Assembly: GCF_901709675.1 (NCBI RefSeq)
Contig: NC_051094.1
Coordinates: 17,522,501 to 17,586,500, forward strand
Source: Syngnathus acus
Lineage: Eukaryota; Chordata; Actinopteri; Syngnathiformes; Syngnathidae
Length of the DNA stretch: 64,000 bases
Reading direction: 5' to 3'
Below are positions 45,025 through 55,020 of this stretch, one piece after another; the stretch's first letter is position 1; every line of letters begins with the position of its first letter. The translations under genes were made by a program, and so were the position numbers. The notes below the pieces were generated by a model. The model was given only the letters and a program-made list of their open reading frames with translations, had not been told where the DNA came from and did no database searches.

Positions 45025-45126
45025 GATGTAATGGGTTTCACCTGTCTGCATCTGGCTTCTAAACTGGGACATTATGGCATCGTGCAACATCTGCTCACCA
45101 GGTCATCCAAGTGCATCAATTGTCAG
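45025..45126 (+). CDS. ehmt1: ehmt1 exon 12, ankyrin repeat
   Basis: Acceptor TATTCTTACATCAG, donor TGTCAG/GTAGAC, phase 0, 34 codons: GFTCLHLASKLGHYGIVQHL, then INCQ. Corresponds to [20 protein letters not shown] of EHMT1. The donor is 16 bp from a composite MITE. Confidence 0.97.
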
Positions 45127-45141
45127 GTAGACAAATTGTAC

Positions 45142-46651
45142 TACCGTAATTTTCGGACTATAAGTCGCGTTTTTTTTCATAGTTTGGGTGGGGGGGCGAC
45201 TTATACTCAGGAGCGACTTATGTGTTTTTTTTTCAAACAATTTAAAAAAAAAATACAAAATAAAATATGAAACCGCGATAAACGAACCGCAATGTAGCAA
45301 GGGATTACTGTAATTTGAATTTCAAGTGACGACAGCAGCGCGACGTCGCGTCAGCAGCAGCTCGTCGAGTCAATCTTTGTCCTTTATGTAAACAACCGCC
45401 GCGCTGCTGACGCAGCGTCGCGCTGCCTCGTCGTTATTCCACAGATCTACTATATAACTATATTGTAGTGCGTAAAAGCATTGTCCGAGCCCCATCCACC
45501 GTCCCTGGACAGCCACCCGGCCGAGCGCCGGCGCCCGACTTCAATCCACGGAAGTGAAAGAGAGCTCCGTCGAGTGACGCGCGACGTCGCGCTGCTGACG
45601 TCGCGCTGCTGACGTCAGCAGACTCGACGAGTCGATCTTTGTCCTTTATGTAAACAACCGCCGCGCTGCTGACGCGCGACCGCGACGTCGCGTCGTGCTG
45701 CTGACGTCAGCGCGTCACTCGACGGAGCTCTCTTTCACTTTCGTGGATTGAAGTCGGGCGCCGGCGCTCGGCCGGGTGGCTGTCCAGGGACGGTGGATGG
45801 GGCTCGGACAATGCTTTTACGCACGCCCGGTCCTACTCTACCGAGCTGTCTTTCACCTCCGTGGATGCAAGTCGAGGGCCGGCGCTCAGCCGGGTGGCTG
45901 TCCGAGGACGGTGGATGGGGCTCGGTCATGGCTTTTACGCACGCCCGGTCTTATTCTATGGAGCTCTCTTTCACTTCCGTGGCTGGAAGTCCACGCCGCC
46001 ACACGCCTGTAAGTTTGTTTTGTTAAATAAAGAGCCGTTTACCAAACCCACGTCTTTCCTTGAACTTTGTTAACGCTACAATATAGTTATATAGTAGATC
46101 TGTGGAATAACGACGAGGCTGACGTCAGGGCGCACGCGCGGCGATGTTGACAAAGGACGAGGAATTTGATCGATGGATTTAATGATTTAGAGTGCACAGA
46201 TGGTTTGATAACATTATTGCTTATATAATAGTTATTTGATATATAATTTATATATCGTTATATGGGCCTGTGGAATATTTTGAAGTGCAAGAGCCGTCAG
46301 CGGCGCGCACGCATTGTTGACAAAGGACGATTGATGGATTTAATGAATTGGAGTGACGCAGATGGTTTTATTAACGTGTTATTTATGTAATAGTGTTTTG
46401 AATAACTCTGAATTTTACGTCAGGGCCGTTCTCAGCTCTTAGTTTGTGTTTATGTCACGTTAGCATACCTATCGTTTAGCCTGTTGTTGCTCGTTCATGA
46501 CTGTTCTTGGTGTTGGATTTTGTCGAATAAATTGCCCCCCAAAATGCGACTTATACTCCGGAGCGACTTATGTTTTTTTTCACTTTTTTGGGCATTTTAT
46601 GGCTGGTGCGACTTATACTCCGGTGCGACTTATAGTCCGAAAATTACGGTA
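45142..46651. mobile_element. Composite MITE copy F with inverted internal duplication
   Basis: TACCGTAATTTTCGGACTAT to AGTCCGAAAATTACGGTA, TA duplication. Unlike other copies, minisatellite sequence occurs in both orientations: 45470-45580 (A-like) and 45716-46010 (B-like), separated by inverted TCGACGAGTC / GCTGCTGACGTC blocks. Confidence 0.88.
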
Positions 46652-46786
46652 CATTTAATAACTGCTCCCAGAAACAACTTAAAATACTCAGTTCTGCATC
46701 CCAATGATAATTTTATGAAATCAAGTAATTGTTTGAGTATGAATCTGTTCAGTTTTACATTCATAGTGTAACTTGTGCTTGAACAG

Positions 46787-46891
46787 GATGATGGAGGATG
46801 GACACCCATCACCTGGGCAATTGAGCACAAGCACAAGAAGGTATTCTACCTGTTGCTCGAAAACGGGGCAGACGTTAACATCAGAGATAAG
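46787..46891 (+). CDS. ehmt1: ehmt1 exon 13, ankyrin repeat with reader residues
   Basis: Acceptor TGTGCTTGAACAG, donor GATAAG/GTAATT, phase 0, 35 codons. [20 protein letters not shown] and [11 protein letters not shown]. The two Trp and the Glu (GGW...W..E) that line the methyl-lysine pocket in EHMT1/2 ankyrin domains are kept. Confidence 0.97.
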
Positions 46892-46899
46892 GTAATTTT

Positions 46900-47485
46900 G
46901 GACAGTGTTTATCTTTGCAGTTTTTCCACACTTCTCATATATCAAATAACCTACAGTGAATTATGACTTACTCCAAACAATGAACACAAACGGGATATGG
47001 GATATCTTTTTTTTTTTTTTTTTTTGTTTTTTAGTTTTTTTCCCATTTATGTGAAATTGTGAGTCTCAATGAAACATTGCCTTCATTTAGCATTCCAGTT
47101 CTAGGCACAGTTGACCTTTCACGGAAGTCCCACCCCTCCTCAGTTGGCTCTTCTTGGTCTGACTTTTTTCTGGACACTTACAATGGAAAGGAACATACCA
47201 GAGCATGTAATTGAGTGTTTTTGGACCATTACAAGTGCTTCTAGATTGAGACAAAAGGTATAATACGCAGTGGAAAGAAATATTCTTAACATTAAAATAT
47301 ACAGAAAAGCTAATTTTACAACTATTAAGGCAAAAACATACAGGTCTCAAGATTAGTCTGAGATAACCCATGACAAGTATCTCAAATACAACCAGCAAAG
47401 CCTTCTGGCTCAATCATGCTCTTTTACTGCTGAGTTGGTAACTCTTTCTAACTGGATAGTGAAGCATTCCCTCATTAACTCTTCC
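46900..47485. other. ehmt1 intron 13, first part
   Basis: Poly-T at about 47009-47040; the 47090-47430 stretch has no recognised match. Confidence 0.4.
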
Positions 47486-47493
47486 CTTTAGAG

Positions 47494-47706
47494 CAGGGGT
47501 CACCAACTCCGGTCCTCAAGGGCGCCAATCCAGCCTGTTTTAGGTGCAGCCCTACAACAACACACCTGATTCAAATAATCAGGATCGCTATCAGCCTTAA
47601 TAGAGCTTGCTGATGAGCTGATCATTTGAATCAGGTGTGTTGTTGTAGGGCTGCACCTAAAACAGGCTGGATTGGCGCCCTTGAGGACCGGAGTTGGTGA
47701 CCCCTG
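47494..47706. mobile_element. Foldback hAT MITE, near-perfect palindrome
   Basis: Left arm CAGGGGTCACCAACTCCGGT, right arm ACCGGAGTTGGTGACCCCTG; each arm is about 95 bp and almost identical. Perfect 8-bp duplication CTTTAGAG (47486-47493 and 47707-47714). Confidence 0.93.
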
Positions 47707-47959
47707 CTTTAGAGTTTGGGAACAATGTGGCATCATTTTTTGGGGTGTAGCTAAGCTGGAGGCAAAAATATCCAGTGCGCTCGCTTGAAAACGCAGGTTA
47801 GCATATCATGTTTTATGGCTGCTGACAGAAAATATCTGGATTAATGTTAGTGTAAATCTATGGACTGGATAGGAGCTTGATGGACCTCAACTGTTTGGGG
47901 GCGTGGTTTTCTTAACTGTCAATTATATTCTCAACAGTACAGAATCACACGTATGTGAC

Positions 47960-48197
47960 AGCAAGTTAAGTGTGTCACTCGGGAGATATCCAGGGGGGCA
48001 TCCTAAGAAGATCCCCCCGACACTTCATCTGTTTACCCTCAATGCAGAGGCGCAGCAGCTCAACTGAGTGTCCCTCCTGGATGATTGAGCTCATCTGTAA
48101 GGAAGAGCTATGCACAGGAAACTCATCTCGGCAACTTGTATCCGGGATCTTGTCCCTTTGGCCACGACTCAGAGCTCATGACCATAGGTGAGGGTAA
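47960..48197 (-). mobile_element. Rex3/RTE C-terminal fragment
   Basis: GGAGATATCCAGGGGGGCAT, CTTGTATCCGGGATCTTGTC and GAGCTCATGACCATAGGTGA are the reverse complement of the Rex3 block at about 18190-18420. Confidence 0.7.
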
Positions 48198-48346
48198 TGC
48201 CTATTTCCCACTGGGTGCGGAACGGCTGTGGTCTTCTTCGGAATGCCGCAAGGAATAGAAAGCATTGGAGTCGAGGAGTCAATCCACACTTGCTGCAGTA
48301 CGTCAGCGGAACGTGGCCACCGTTCGTTTGCCTTCCGCAAGCCTTC

Positions 48347-48665
48347 TAAAAAAAAAAGTTAAAGTTAAAGTCCCAATGATCGTCACACACACATCTGGGT
48401 GTGGTGAAATTTGTCCTCTGCATTTAACCCATCCCCATGTAATTTTAATCCATCCCCTGGGGGAGGGGAGCAGTGAGCCGCAGCGGTGCCGCGCTCGGGA
48501 ATCATTTGGTGATCTAACCCCCCAATTCCAACCCATAATGCTGAGTGCCAAGCAGGGAGGCAATGGGTCCCATTTTTATAGTCTTTGGTATGACCCGGCC
48601 GGGGTTTGAACCCACAACCTTCCAGTCTCAGGGCGGACACTCTACCACTAGGCCACTGAGCTGGC
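48347..48665 (-). repeat. tRNA-derived SINE, full length
   Basis: Read on minus: GGCCTAGTGGTAGAGTGTCC (A box), GGTTGTGGGTTCAAACC (B box), CCCGGCCGGGTCATACC, then CATTGGGTCC...body and CGATCATTGGGACTTTAAC at the 3' end, with an A/T-rich tail. Fragments at 942-1178 and 7219-7345. Confidence 0.88.
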
Positions 48666-48669
48666 TGAG

Positions 48670-49085
48670 CTATTTCTTTTGTATACAGCATGCATGAAGA
48701 ATTACACGGCTCAGACAGGAAATCGTGCGTCGGCGTACAAGGTAGATCCGATATATTAATTTCATGAAAACATATCTCATATCTACAACCTACAGAGCTT
48801 TCATTTCAGCTAACTACATAGCTTGGCATGAGTCGGACATTTAAAACGCAAAAAAACAGCTTGAAATAAATTTAACACGAACTTAAAAATAAATTAAACA
48901 AAATAACGCTACATAAACACAAAACGTACTTACCCATGGTAGAAGAGCCAAAGTCGTGCAAATAATGTTCCAAAAGCATATCAATATGAACAAAAGGATG
49001 GCTATTGTTCACAAATAGCTCACCGTTACATGGTTGTTATTGTGTAAACTCAACTCTTGATCGCGTGAACCCCCTTGATCTACTG
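48670..49085. other. ehmt1 intron, unassigned
   Basis: No exon or element recognised. Confidence 0.4.
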
Positions 49086-49089
49086 GTCT

Positions 49090-51440
49090 CATGAGCGGAG
49101 ATTTCCGGAGACGCAACGCAGCTGTTCGCCGCGGGTGTAAATTGCAGTCGTGGCTCCATTGCAAAGAAACCGCAACGCAGCTTTTCGGCTCAGCTCTTTC
49201 TTCACCTCGACGGACCGGTACAGAGTCCTCATCACAGTAGACACTGCACCGATCCGCTTGTAGATTTCCCGCTCCATCTTGCCCTCACTTGTGAACAAGA
49301 TACCAAGATCCCTCCACTTGGGGCAGGATCTAATACCCAACCCGGAGAAGGCATCTTGGAGGTGCTGATTTTCATCCCAACTGCTTCACTCTACTGCGAA
49401 CCGCTCCACTTAGAGTTGCAGATCACAGCTTGAAGAAGCCAATAGTACCACATCATCTGCAAAAATACTGCAACAGCAAAACCGGATACCCTGAACGTCT
49501 TGGCCGTGCCCAGACATTCTGTCCATAAAGGTCATGAACTGAATCAGTGACAAAGGGCAGCCTTGGCAGAGTCAAATCCTCACTGGAAACAAATTCGACT
49601 TACTGCGGACCAAACTCTTATATCGGTTTTATAGGGACCAAACTGCCCTTATCAAGGGGTTGGAAACCCCCCTGTCAGGTCTAAGTACCATCAGACATTA
49701 AACCACATGCTGGAAGAAAGAGAAGACAACCAGGATAGGTTTACTCGCGAGGAGAACGATAGAGAAAGGAAACTCAGTTACAATCTCCATCAATTCTGAG
49801 TCCTTACTCCACGTGCTCCTCTTTTTAATGTTTTGGTTGCCCTGGCTACAGAGGCGTTGCTACACTAAAGGGAGGGGAGATTGTGGCTGTAGCAACACTG
49901 ATTAGCTAAGGAATGTAGTGTGGTGTGATTTAGCCTTTAATTGTCAGCCCGTGACCCCAGCACTGGAATTGCAGAGTCTGTCCTGTTTCCTCGACCGGCT
50001 GTCTTCTCCATGGTTGGCTGACTCATCCTGGACTGTGATCAGATAACTTGAAGCACGTTGAATGCCGCTTTTCTGTGGAACAATGCAACTAAACCTTTGC
50101 TAAGTTTATCTTCTTGGTAAACTAACACAACACACAATAATAATGAGTAACTTGCCCTAAACACTTCAACACACATTAAGTAAATACGAGTTTACTTAGT
50201 TATAGTTATATGCAACTACTTCAAACTGTATATAACAAAGAAAAACAGTTCAGATCAACAACAATCTATGAATCAAAGCTACAGTTAACTAAAAGGAAAG
50301 AAGTTCCTTTGAACTAAACAAAGAACATTTTGCCTGTGCAAAGGAGCTCTGCTCATCTCTAGTGAAGACCTCTTACAGCAGTTAACAAACAGATAAGAGA
50401 AGGACAGGAAGGATACATAAAACTGATTGGGGGTCAAAGGACATCCCTGGGACTAGATAAGAAAATAGTTTCACTCGTAAAATATAAGGCCCCAGTTCTG
50501 GCAGGCCAAGGCTTCACCGCGAAATTATTCCAACACCCCCTTTCCCGTGCACCCTCGAGGACTCTGCTGAGGGTGTTGAACTAGTCTACCGTTCCATGGC
50601 CAGCATGAAAAAAAAAACCTGCTCCCCGTGAATCTGAGATTCGATCGATCGCTGGACCCCCTTCTCCAGCATCCTTGAATAGACATTACCAGGGAGGCTG
50701 AGGCATGTGATTCCTCTAGTTGGTGTTAACGGTGCACTGCTTCCTCCACATTAGACGCCAGACAGTGGATCAGAATTTCCTTGAAGCCTTCCGGAAGTCA
50801 TTTTTCATGTCTTCGCCAAACTCTTGTCGTGCCCGGGTTTTTGCCACAGCGACTGCCAAAGCTGCGTTCCGCTTGGCCAGCTGGTACATGTCGGCTGCCT
50901 CCAGAGTCTCACAGGCCAAAAAGGTCCGATAAGACTTCTTATTTAACTTTACGGCATCCCTGACTGCTAGTCATCAGCGGGTTCGGGGATTGCCATCACG
51001 ACAGGCAACATCCACCTTATGGCGGCAGCTTTGATCGACTGTCTCAACAATGGAGTCCACTCAGACTCACTGTTCCCGCCTTCCCCGGAAATGGGCAAAG
51101 TTCTACCAGAGGTGGTAGTTGAAACTATTACTGACAGTGGATTCTGCCATTTCCAGCAATCCCTTGTAGTATGTTTGGGTCTGCCAGGTCAGACCGGCAT
51201 CTTCCCCCACCATCAGAGCCAACACACCACCATCATCAGTTGAAAGCTCCGCCCCTCTCTTCACCCGAGTGTCCAAAACATGCGGCCGCAAATTAGATGA
51301 CACAACTACAAAGTCGATCATCGAACTGCGGCCTCGGGTGTCCTGGTGCCTAGTGCGCATATGGACTATGTTTGAGCATGGTGTTTGTTATGGACAGTCC
51401 AATCACGCCCTTCCAGGTCTCACTGTCATTGCCCAGCAGA
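49090..51440 (-). mobile_element. Rex3/RTE LINE, decayed, split by a solo LTR
   Basis: Minus-strand blocks: GRSSMIDFVVVSSNLRPHVL (endonuclease end, 51330-51260), an RT N-terminal portion at 50530-50980, and GILFTSEGKMEREIYKRIGA with MRTLYRSVEVKKELS (49320-49190). All frames are broken. The LTR at 49673-50535 interrupts continuous sequence. Confidence 0.75.
49673..50535 (-). mobile_element. Solo LTR, second copy
   Basis: TGTCAGGTCTAAGTACC to ATTATTCCAACA on the + strand, flanked by CCCCC (49668-49672 and 50536-50540). Joining the flanks restores collinear Rex3 sequence. Matches 6716-7662. Confidence 0.8.
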
Positions 51441-51660
51441 AGCACTCTCTACCACAAGGCTGTGCTAGCTGCAACAAAAGGCAAAAAGCTTTATTTTATC
51501 CATGCTTGCTCCCATCACTGCGCCAAGTACTGCGCATGTGCGTATTGTGATTAAAATTCAGCAAATTTTGGACATGCTGGCTTTGTTGTTGTGTTCCCTG
51601 CTTGACTGCTGAGTGAAAATGGCTGATGAACGTCGTGATGAAGAAAGTTCTGTTCCGTTT

Positions 51661-51870
51661 TGTTCAAGATATCCGTCGTCGAGCAAGGAAAACAAAGATG
51701 TGGAGTAACAGTTGGTTCTTTATTTGCAAGATCTTGGGTTGTTTTACGGCAGTCAGTACACAATGCACTTCAGCAGATGAAACAACAATGTCATAGTTCC
51801 GGTCAGAAGTCTTTATAGTGTCCGCCAGCAGGAATAAGGAAGAGAACAAAAGGGAGGGGAAAAGAAGGAA
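51661..51870 (-). repeat. LTR-like dispersed repeat segment
   Basis: Shares GGAAAACAAAGATGTGGAGT, GTTGGTTCTTTATTTGCAAG and CAGCAGATGAAACAACA with 5690-5880. Confidence 0.4.
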
Positions 51871-52686
51871 AAACATATCCTCATAAGGCAGACATTTGTT
51901 TTGTTATCGCCTGAATGTCCTGTTATCTACGGAATGTTTTGGATCTATGTGTCATGGAGTTACTGAGCTGTGCCTTATGTGGACTGGAAAGTTACCAGCT
52001 CTGTGTGCTGTCTGTGCTCTGATGGAGCAACTATGTTTGTATAAATTAATAAGAGTATTTACACATTGATTGATATGATAAAGTATATAAGTTTGTAGAA
52101 ACTAGTAAGAGTATGTACACATTGCTGTTGCTCCCACTTCAGTTCTCGTACAAAAAGGTTTTTGACGTCTTTGAAAAGACAAATTCAAATATGGCGCTCG
52201 TGCATGTAAGTGTGGAGGCGTTTCCTAAAAACAACAAGGAAGGGTGGGGAGAAGGGACCTGTGCATGCGCGGTATTCAAAAACAGACAGATAGGCTCTGG
52301 TGTCTGAGCTGTCTGAAAGATCGTCTGTCATGCCTTTAAATTAGGTAAATTGGGCAAAGTACACACCCAGATGCTGATATTTATTTATTTACTTTATACT
52401 GGAACTATTTAACATGATGCAGTTCACAGACTGGCTTCCTCCTTGTATGCAGTTTTGCAGACAGACACAGTTTTTTCCTCCCCAAGTACTAGTCGTAGCA
52501 TTAAAATACGTATTCACATGAGATCAACTGAATAACATTTTTACATGCACACACTGAAAAGTTGGCTGCATTTGCTAACACACTGCACACTCTTGAGCCC
52601 TATTGTATATTTATTAACTATAGAATCATTTATGTTCCTATCTTGGTTACTATGGATAGATTATGTAAATACTGTCTCTTTTATAG
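51871..52686. other. ehmt1 intron, unassigned
   Basis: A short direct repeat of AGTAAGAGTATGTACACATT-type sequence occurs at about 52050 and 52105. Nothing else was recognised. Confidence 0.4.
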
Positions 52687-52841
52687 GAACAGAACGTCTG
52701 CTTGCATTGGGCAGCTTTGTCGGGGTGTGCTCGTCTCACCCAGGCTTTGCTGGATGCACATTGTGACCAAAATGCTGCCAATGCTCATGGCGACCTGCCA
52801 ATTCATGTTGCTGCCAGAGAAAACCATCTAGAATGTGTAAT
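52687..52841 (+). CDS. ehmt1: ehmt1 exon 14, two ankyrin repeats
   Basis: Acceptor CTGTCTCTTTTATAG, donor GTGTAAT/GTGAGT, phase 0 in, 2 out. EQNVCLHWAALSGCARLTQA and GDLPIHVAARENHLECV; the Trp of LHWA, part of the reader pocket, is present. Confidence 0.97.
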
Positions 52842-52984
52842 GTGAGTATACTATGAAAGCTTTATTTGGCTTTGCATGACCATAACTGGAACAAGAGCTT
52901 TGTACTAGGTTCATCTTGTTTTTCCTTTTCAATTACTTCACTGGTTCTTCTATATCAAACAAATTGTTTTAGGTTTTATTTACC

Positions 52985-53022
52985 TGACATGTTTCGGCGG
53001 GTTCTTCCGCCTTCATCAGGCG
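52985..53022 (-). ncRNA. Hammerhead-ribozyme-like motif (left arm)
   Basis: On minus: CTGATGA, stem II GGCGG-AAGAAC-CCGCC, GAAAC, AT, GTC. All core strings are present without interruption. The outer stem I pairing is poor on this arm. Confidence 0.55.
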
Positions 53023-53056
53023 CCTCTGATGAAGGCGGAAGAACCCGCCGAAACAT
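53023..53056 (+). ncRNA. Hammerhead-ribozyme-like motif (right arm), cut in stem III
   Basis: CCT-CTGATGA (53026-53032), GGCGG/CCGCC stem II (53034-53038, 53045-53049), GAAAC (53050-53054), then AT and the SINE. The rest (GTT-AGG) lies at 53431-53436, where AGG could pair with CCT as stem I. Confidence 0.55.
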
Positions 53057-53417
53057 CCATCCATCCATTTTCTGAACCGCTTAGTCCCCACGGGGGTCGC
53101 GGGAGTGCTGGAGCCTATCCCAGCCGACATCGGGCAGTAGGCGGGGGACACCCTGAACCGGTTGCCAGCCAATCGCAGGGCACACAGAGACAAACAACCA
53201 TTTTGCACTCGCACTCACACCTAGGGACAATTTGGAGTCTTCAATCGGCCTACCAAGCATGTCTTTGGGATGTGGGAGGAAACCGGAGTGCCCGGAGAAA
53301 ACCCACGCGGGCCCGGGGAGAACATGCAAACTCCACACAGGGAGGGCCGGAGGTGGAATCGAACCCGCACCCTCCTAACTGTGAGGCGGACGTGCTACCC
53401 AGTGCCCCACCGAGCCG
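53057..53417 (-). repeat. tRNA-like SINE with 13-bp TSD
   Basis: Begins CCATCCATCCATTTTCTGAA on + (3' tail) and ends at the tRNA-like head GGTGGGGC...GAGCCGC. Target duplication CCCGCCGAAACAT at 53044-53056 and 53418-53430. Same family as 1972-2318. Confidence 0.9.
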
Positions 53418-53469
53418 CCCGCCGAAACATGTTAGGTAAATAAAACCTAAAACAATTTGTTTGATATGG

Positions 53470-54085
53470 AACAAGAGCTGTCAAAATGAATTGATTAATC
53501 AACCACTATTTTAATAATTGAGTCATCGTTTAGAGCGGGCGAGCCTAAAGGACTTAGACTCCTCAAGAGCCCCTATTAAGCTTGTTTTAAAGGGACGGTA
53601 AAGCGAGCCCAACATTGGCACTTATGTGATAGGACTGTATTAAAAAATGATGTCAGTACCCCAATTACCCCCTGAGAAAAAAAAGAGATTACCCCCTGAG
53701 AAAAAAAAGAGATTTAGCGGTATTTTGGAACAGATTGGCGGTGGACTTACTAACACCCACTTTTTGGGCAGCGTCTGCTTGATTTGACACATCATCCTGA
53801 CTATGTCACGGAAGAAAGCGATCACAATTTCCCCATTGAAAATCATTGTACATACAATCACTTCAAATGTCCAAAAAACAGCAATCAATTGGCGCCAAAA
53901 TTTACATGGCCATCTCTACTTATGACAACTTCAACATATCACAGCCTCTCCGTGGCTGATTTAAGAGAAATGAGCAGCCTCTCTGCAGCTGAAGTGCCCT
54001 GTCGCGTCAATTTCCTTTCACCAGTCACCAACATATGCAAACACGACGCGTTCTGAGAGGCTTTATGTAAGCTGAATTGTTGACA
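53470..54085. other. ehmt1 intron, unassigned
   Basis: The segment around 53790-53860 (CACGGAAGAAAGCGATCACA) resembles 28220-28280. A short tandem repeat of ATTACCCCCTGAGAAAAAAA occurs at 53664-53711. Confidence 0.4.
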
Positions 54086-54168
54086 TTATTTCAATGAGAT
54101 TCATCATGTCTTCGTAATAATATAAACAGATTCTTTTGTTCGGACAATAAAAACTTAGGTTGTTACCT

Positions 54169-54207
54169 GCTGACAGTTTCGACTGATACTCCAGTCTTCT
54201 TCAGAGT
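54169..54207 (-). ncRNA. Hammerhead-like motif, left PLE end
   Basis: Minus strand: CTGAAGA, stem II GACTG-GAGTAT-CAGTC, GAAAC, TGTC, AGC. Stem I pairing is weaker than at the right end (ACT against AGC). Confidence 0.55.
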
Positions 54208-54211
54208 ACAA

Positions 54212-55020
54212 GAACGCCTCAAGGGACTGGACCCTCAAAAAACGCACAAACCTGACAGTGAGTGACATCAGCACATTGCTAAATTTCGTTTCCAAATTCA
54301 CCTATTTCCATTTCAAAAACACAATATACAAACAGACAGAAGGATTTGCAATGGGAGACTCACTATCTGCAATAATGAGCAGTTTTTTCGTGGAGGACCT
54401 GGAAACCAAAGCCATCCACACTGCACCCACTCTCTGCAAACCCACATTCTGGAAAAAATAAGTCGATGACATCCTGGAAAAAATAAAAACTGGACACACC
54501 CAAGAGCTCACAAACCATCTGAACACCATGGACAACACTGGCAACATACAATTCACACATGAAGAGGAAATAAACCATATCTTTCCTGGACATGAATATC
54601 CACCACAAAGACGACGGCAGCATCAAGATCACAGTGTACAGAAAACCCACTCACACGGACCAGTACCTCCTCTGGACATCAGAACACCCTACAGCGCACA
54701 AACTATCAGTAGTCAGAACATTATACGAACGGACCACCATCATAACGGAAGAGAAAGACAACAGGAGGAAGAAAGACACATTGAACAAGCACTCACACTC
54801 TGCCAGTATCCAAGATGGACCATAAACAAAGGAAAACAACAAGTCAAAAACAAAGAGGACAAGACAAGGGAAAGGAAAACAAAATGCACACAACAGACTG
54901 AGAAAACACCAGACATTGTAATCTTGCCATACATCCAAGGGATAACTGAACCAATACAACGGGCAATGAAAAAGCATCATATCAATACAGCCATCAAACC
55001 ATACACCAAACTCCAACAAC
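54212..55020 (+). pseudogene. Penelope-like reverse transcriptase, C-terminal part
   Basis: YKQTEGFAMGDSLSAIMSSF is the PLE RT motif near the QxxGxxMGxxLS block. A stop follows at FWKK, then VDDIL in frame (motif C with a Tyr lost or altered to stop), then TNHLNTMDNTGNIQFTHEEE. A frameshift follows near 54590. The catalytic palm is incomplete and its 5' half is missing. Confidence 0.75.

Larger units (their letters stand above)
52951..53467. mobile_element. Foldback element with hammerhead-like arms, split by a SINE
   Basis: Left arm from TATATCAAACAAATTGTTTT to TTCATCAGGC; right arm mirrors it (53024-53056 plus 53431-53467: TTTAGGTAAATAAAACC-type, ending TTTGTTTGATAT). Each arm carries TGATGAAGGCGGAAGAACCC and GCCGAAACATG. 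This resembles terminal sequences of Penelope-like elements joined tail to tail. Confidence 0.75.
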
